DNA of 64,000 bases. Source: Herminiimonas sp. Lineage in GTDB: Bacteria > Pseudomonadota > Gammaproteobacteria > Burkholderiales > Burkholderiaceae_D. Both the position numbers and the translations under genes were made by a program. The notes beneath the pieces are model-generated. The model ran no database searches. It worked only from the letters and a program-made list of their open reading frames with translations, and was not told where the DNA came from. The stretch's first letter is position 1. Each line of letters starts with the position of its first letter. The stretch is from positions 26,263 to 90,262 of the forward strand of contig DAIDBD010000077.1 in the NCBI GenBank assembly GCA_027310305.1, written 5' to 3'. Shown one piece after another: positions 63,742-64,000 of this stretch.

Positions 63742-64000
63742 GAAAACCAAAGACATCATCGCCTCACTGTCGGCACTTGCCCAGGAATCGCGCCTTGCTG
63801 TGTTCCGACTCCTCGTCCAGACAGGTCCGGAAGGACTCGCAGCCTCCAAAATTGCCGAGCAACTGGACATCCCGCCATCTTCGCTCTCGTTTCATCTGAA
63901 AGAGCTGATGCATGCGGCGATGGTGACCCAGAAAAAGGAAGGCAGATCGCTGATTTACTCGGCCAACTTCACGACCATGAACGCACTGCTTGGTTTTTTA
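63740..64000 (+). CDS. arsR: ArsR/SmtB-family metalloregulator (5' part)
   Basis: First 87 residues of a winged-helix repressor, cut by the window end. It begins MKTKDIIASLSALAQESRLA, followed by the recognition helix region IPPSSLSFHLKELMHAAMV and the wing QKKEGRSLIYSANF. In relatives that control arsenic operons, a cysteine pair follows shortly after the LLGFL segment where this sequence stops, so the metal site cannot be checked. No ribosome site is seen; the start is set by the promoter and palindrome. Arsenic or other resistance genes probably follow. Confidence 0.85.
   Translation, partial: MKTKDIIASLSALAQESRLAVFRLLVQTGPEGLAASKIAEQLDIPPSSLSFHLKELMHAAMVTQKKEGRSLIYSANFTTMNALLGFL

Overview
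The window looks like a chromosomal segment of a betaproteobacterium. The protein sequences and gene order (dapC-dapD, smc-zipA-ligA, rpsB-tsf-pyrH-frr-uppS-cdsA-dxr-rseP-bamA-skp-lpxD-fabZ-lpxA-lpxB-rnhB, ppsR/ppsA, guaB/guaA) point to Burkholderiales, most likely Oxalobacteraceae near Herminiimonas/Janthinobacterium. That placement is inference from protein similarity as I remember it; no search was run.

Region 1 (1-7.7 kb): the 5' part of pilU, dapD and dapC on the minus strand. Then comes a short accessory stretch: a CcbP-like calcium-binding protein, an unrecognised 119-aa protein, and a 1399-aa single-polypeptide restriction-modification enzyme with both a PD-(D/E)XK-type and an Eco57I-type N6-adenine methylase signature.

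Region 2 (8-49 kb): core housekeeping genes. smc, zipA, ligA, galU and def run on the plus strand; a pseudouridine synthase, glnD and map on the minus strand. Next is the long translation/envelope cluster rpsB to the TrmH-family methyltransferase. It carries clear sigma70-like promoters before rpsB and pyrH, intrinsic terminators after rpsB and tsf, and a perfect leader hairpin before rpsB. After it come ppsR/ppsA (divergent), nfeD plus a stomatin-like gene preceded by a possible small RNA or attenuator, smpB, ratA-rnfH, a DUF4124 protein, guaB, a GAF-GGDEF diguanylate cyclase and guaA.

Region 3 (49-64 kb): an integrated mobile element directly after guaA, visibly richer in GC than the host. 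A P4-type tyrosine integrase with iterated GACGGTA motifs upstream is followed by an AlpA-like regulator, a DUF2274 protein and a tightly overlapping minus-strand operon traG-copG-trbB-C-D-E-J-K-L-F-G-I. This encodes a P-type type IV secretion/conjugation apparatus of the Tn4371/ICE kind. No relaxase, oriT or partition genes are visible. Upstream of traG lies a probable Tn3-family end with a transposase C-terminal remnant. Beyond it is the start of an arsR-type repressor gene whose 24-bp perfect palindromic operator overlaps both the -10 box and the start codon, so the transcript is probably leaderless. The window ends inside arsR, so the resistance cargo and the right end of the island lie outside.
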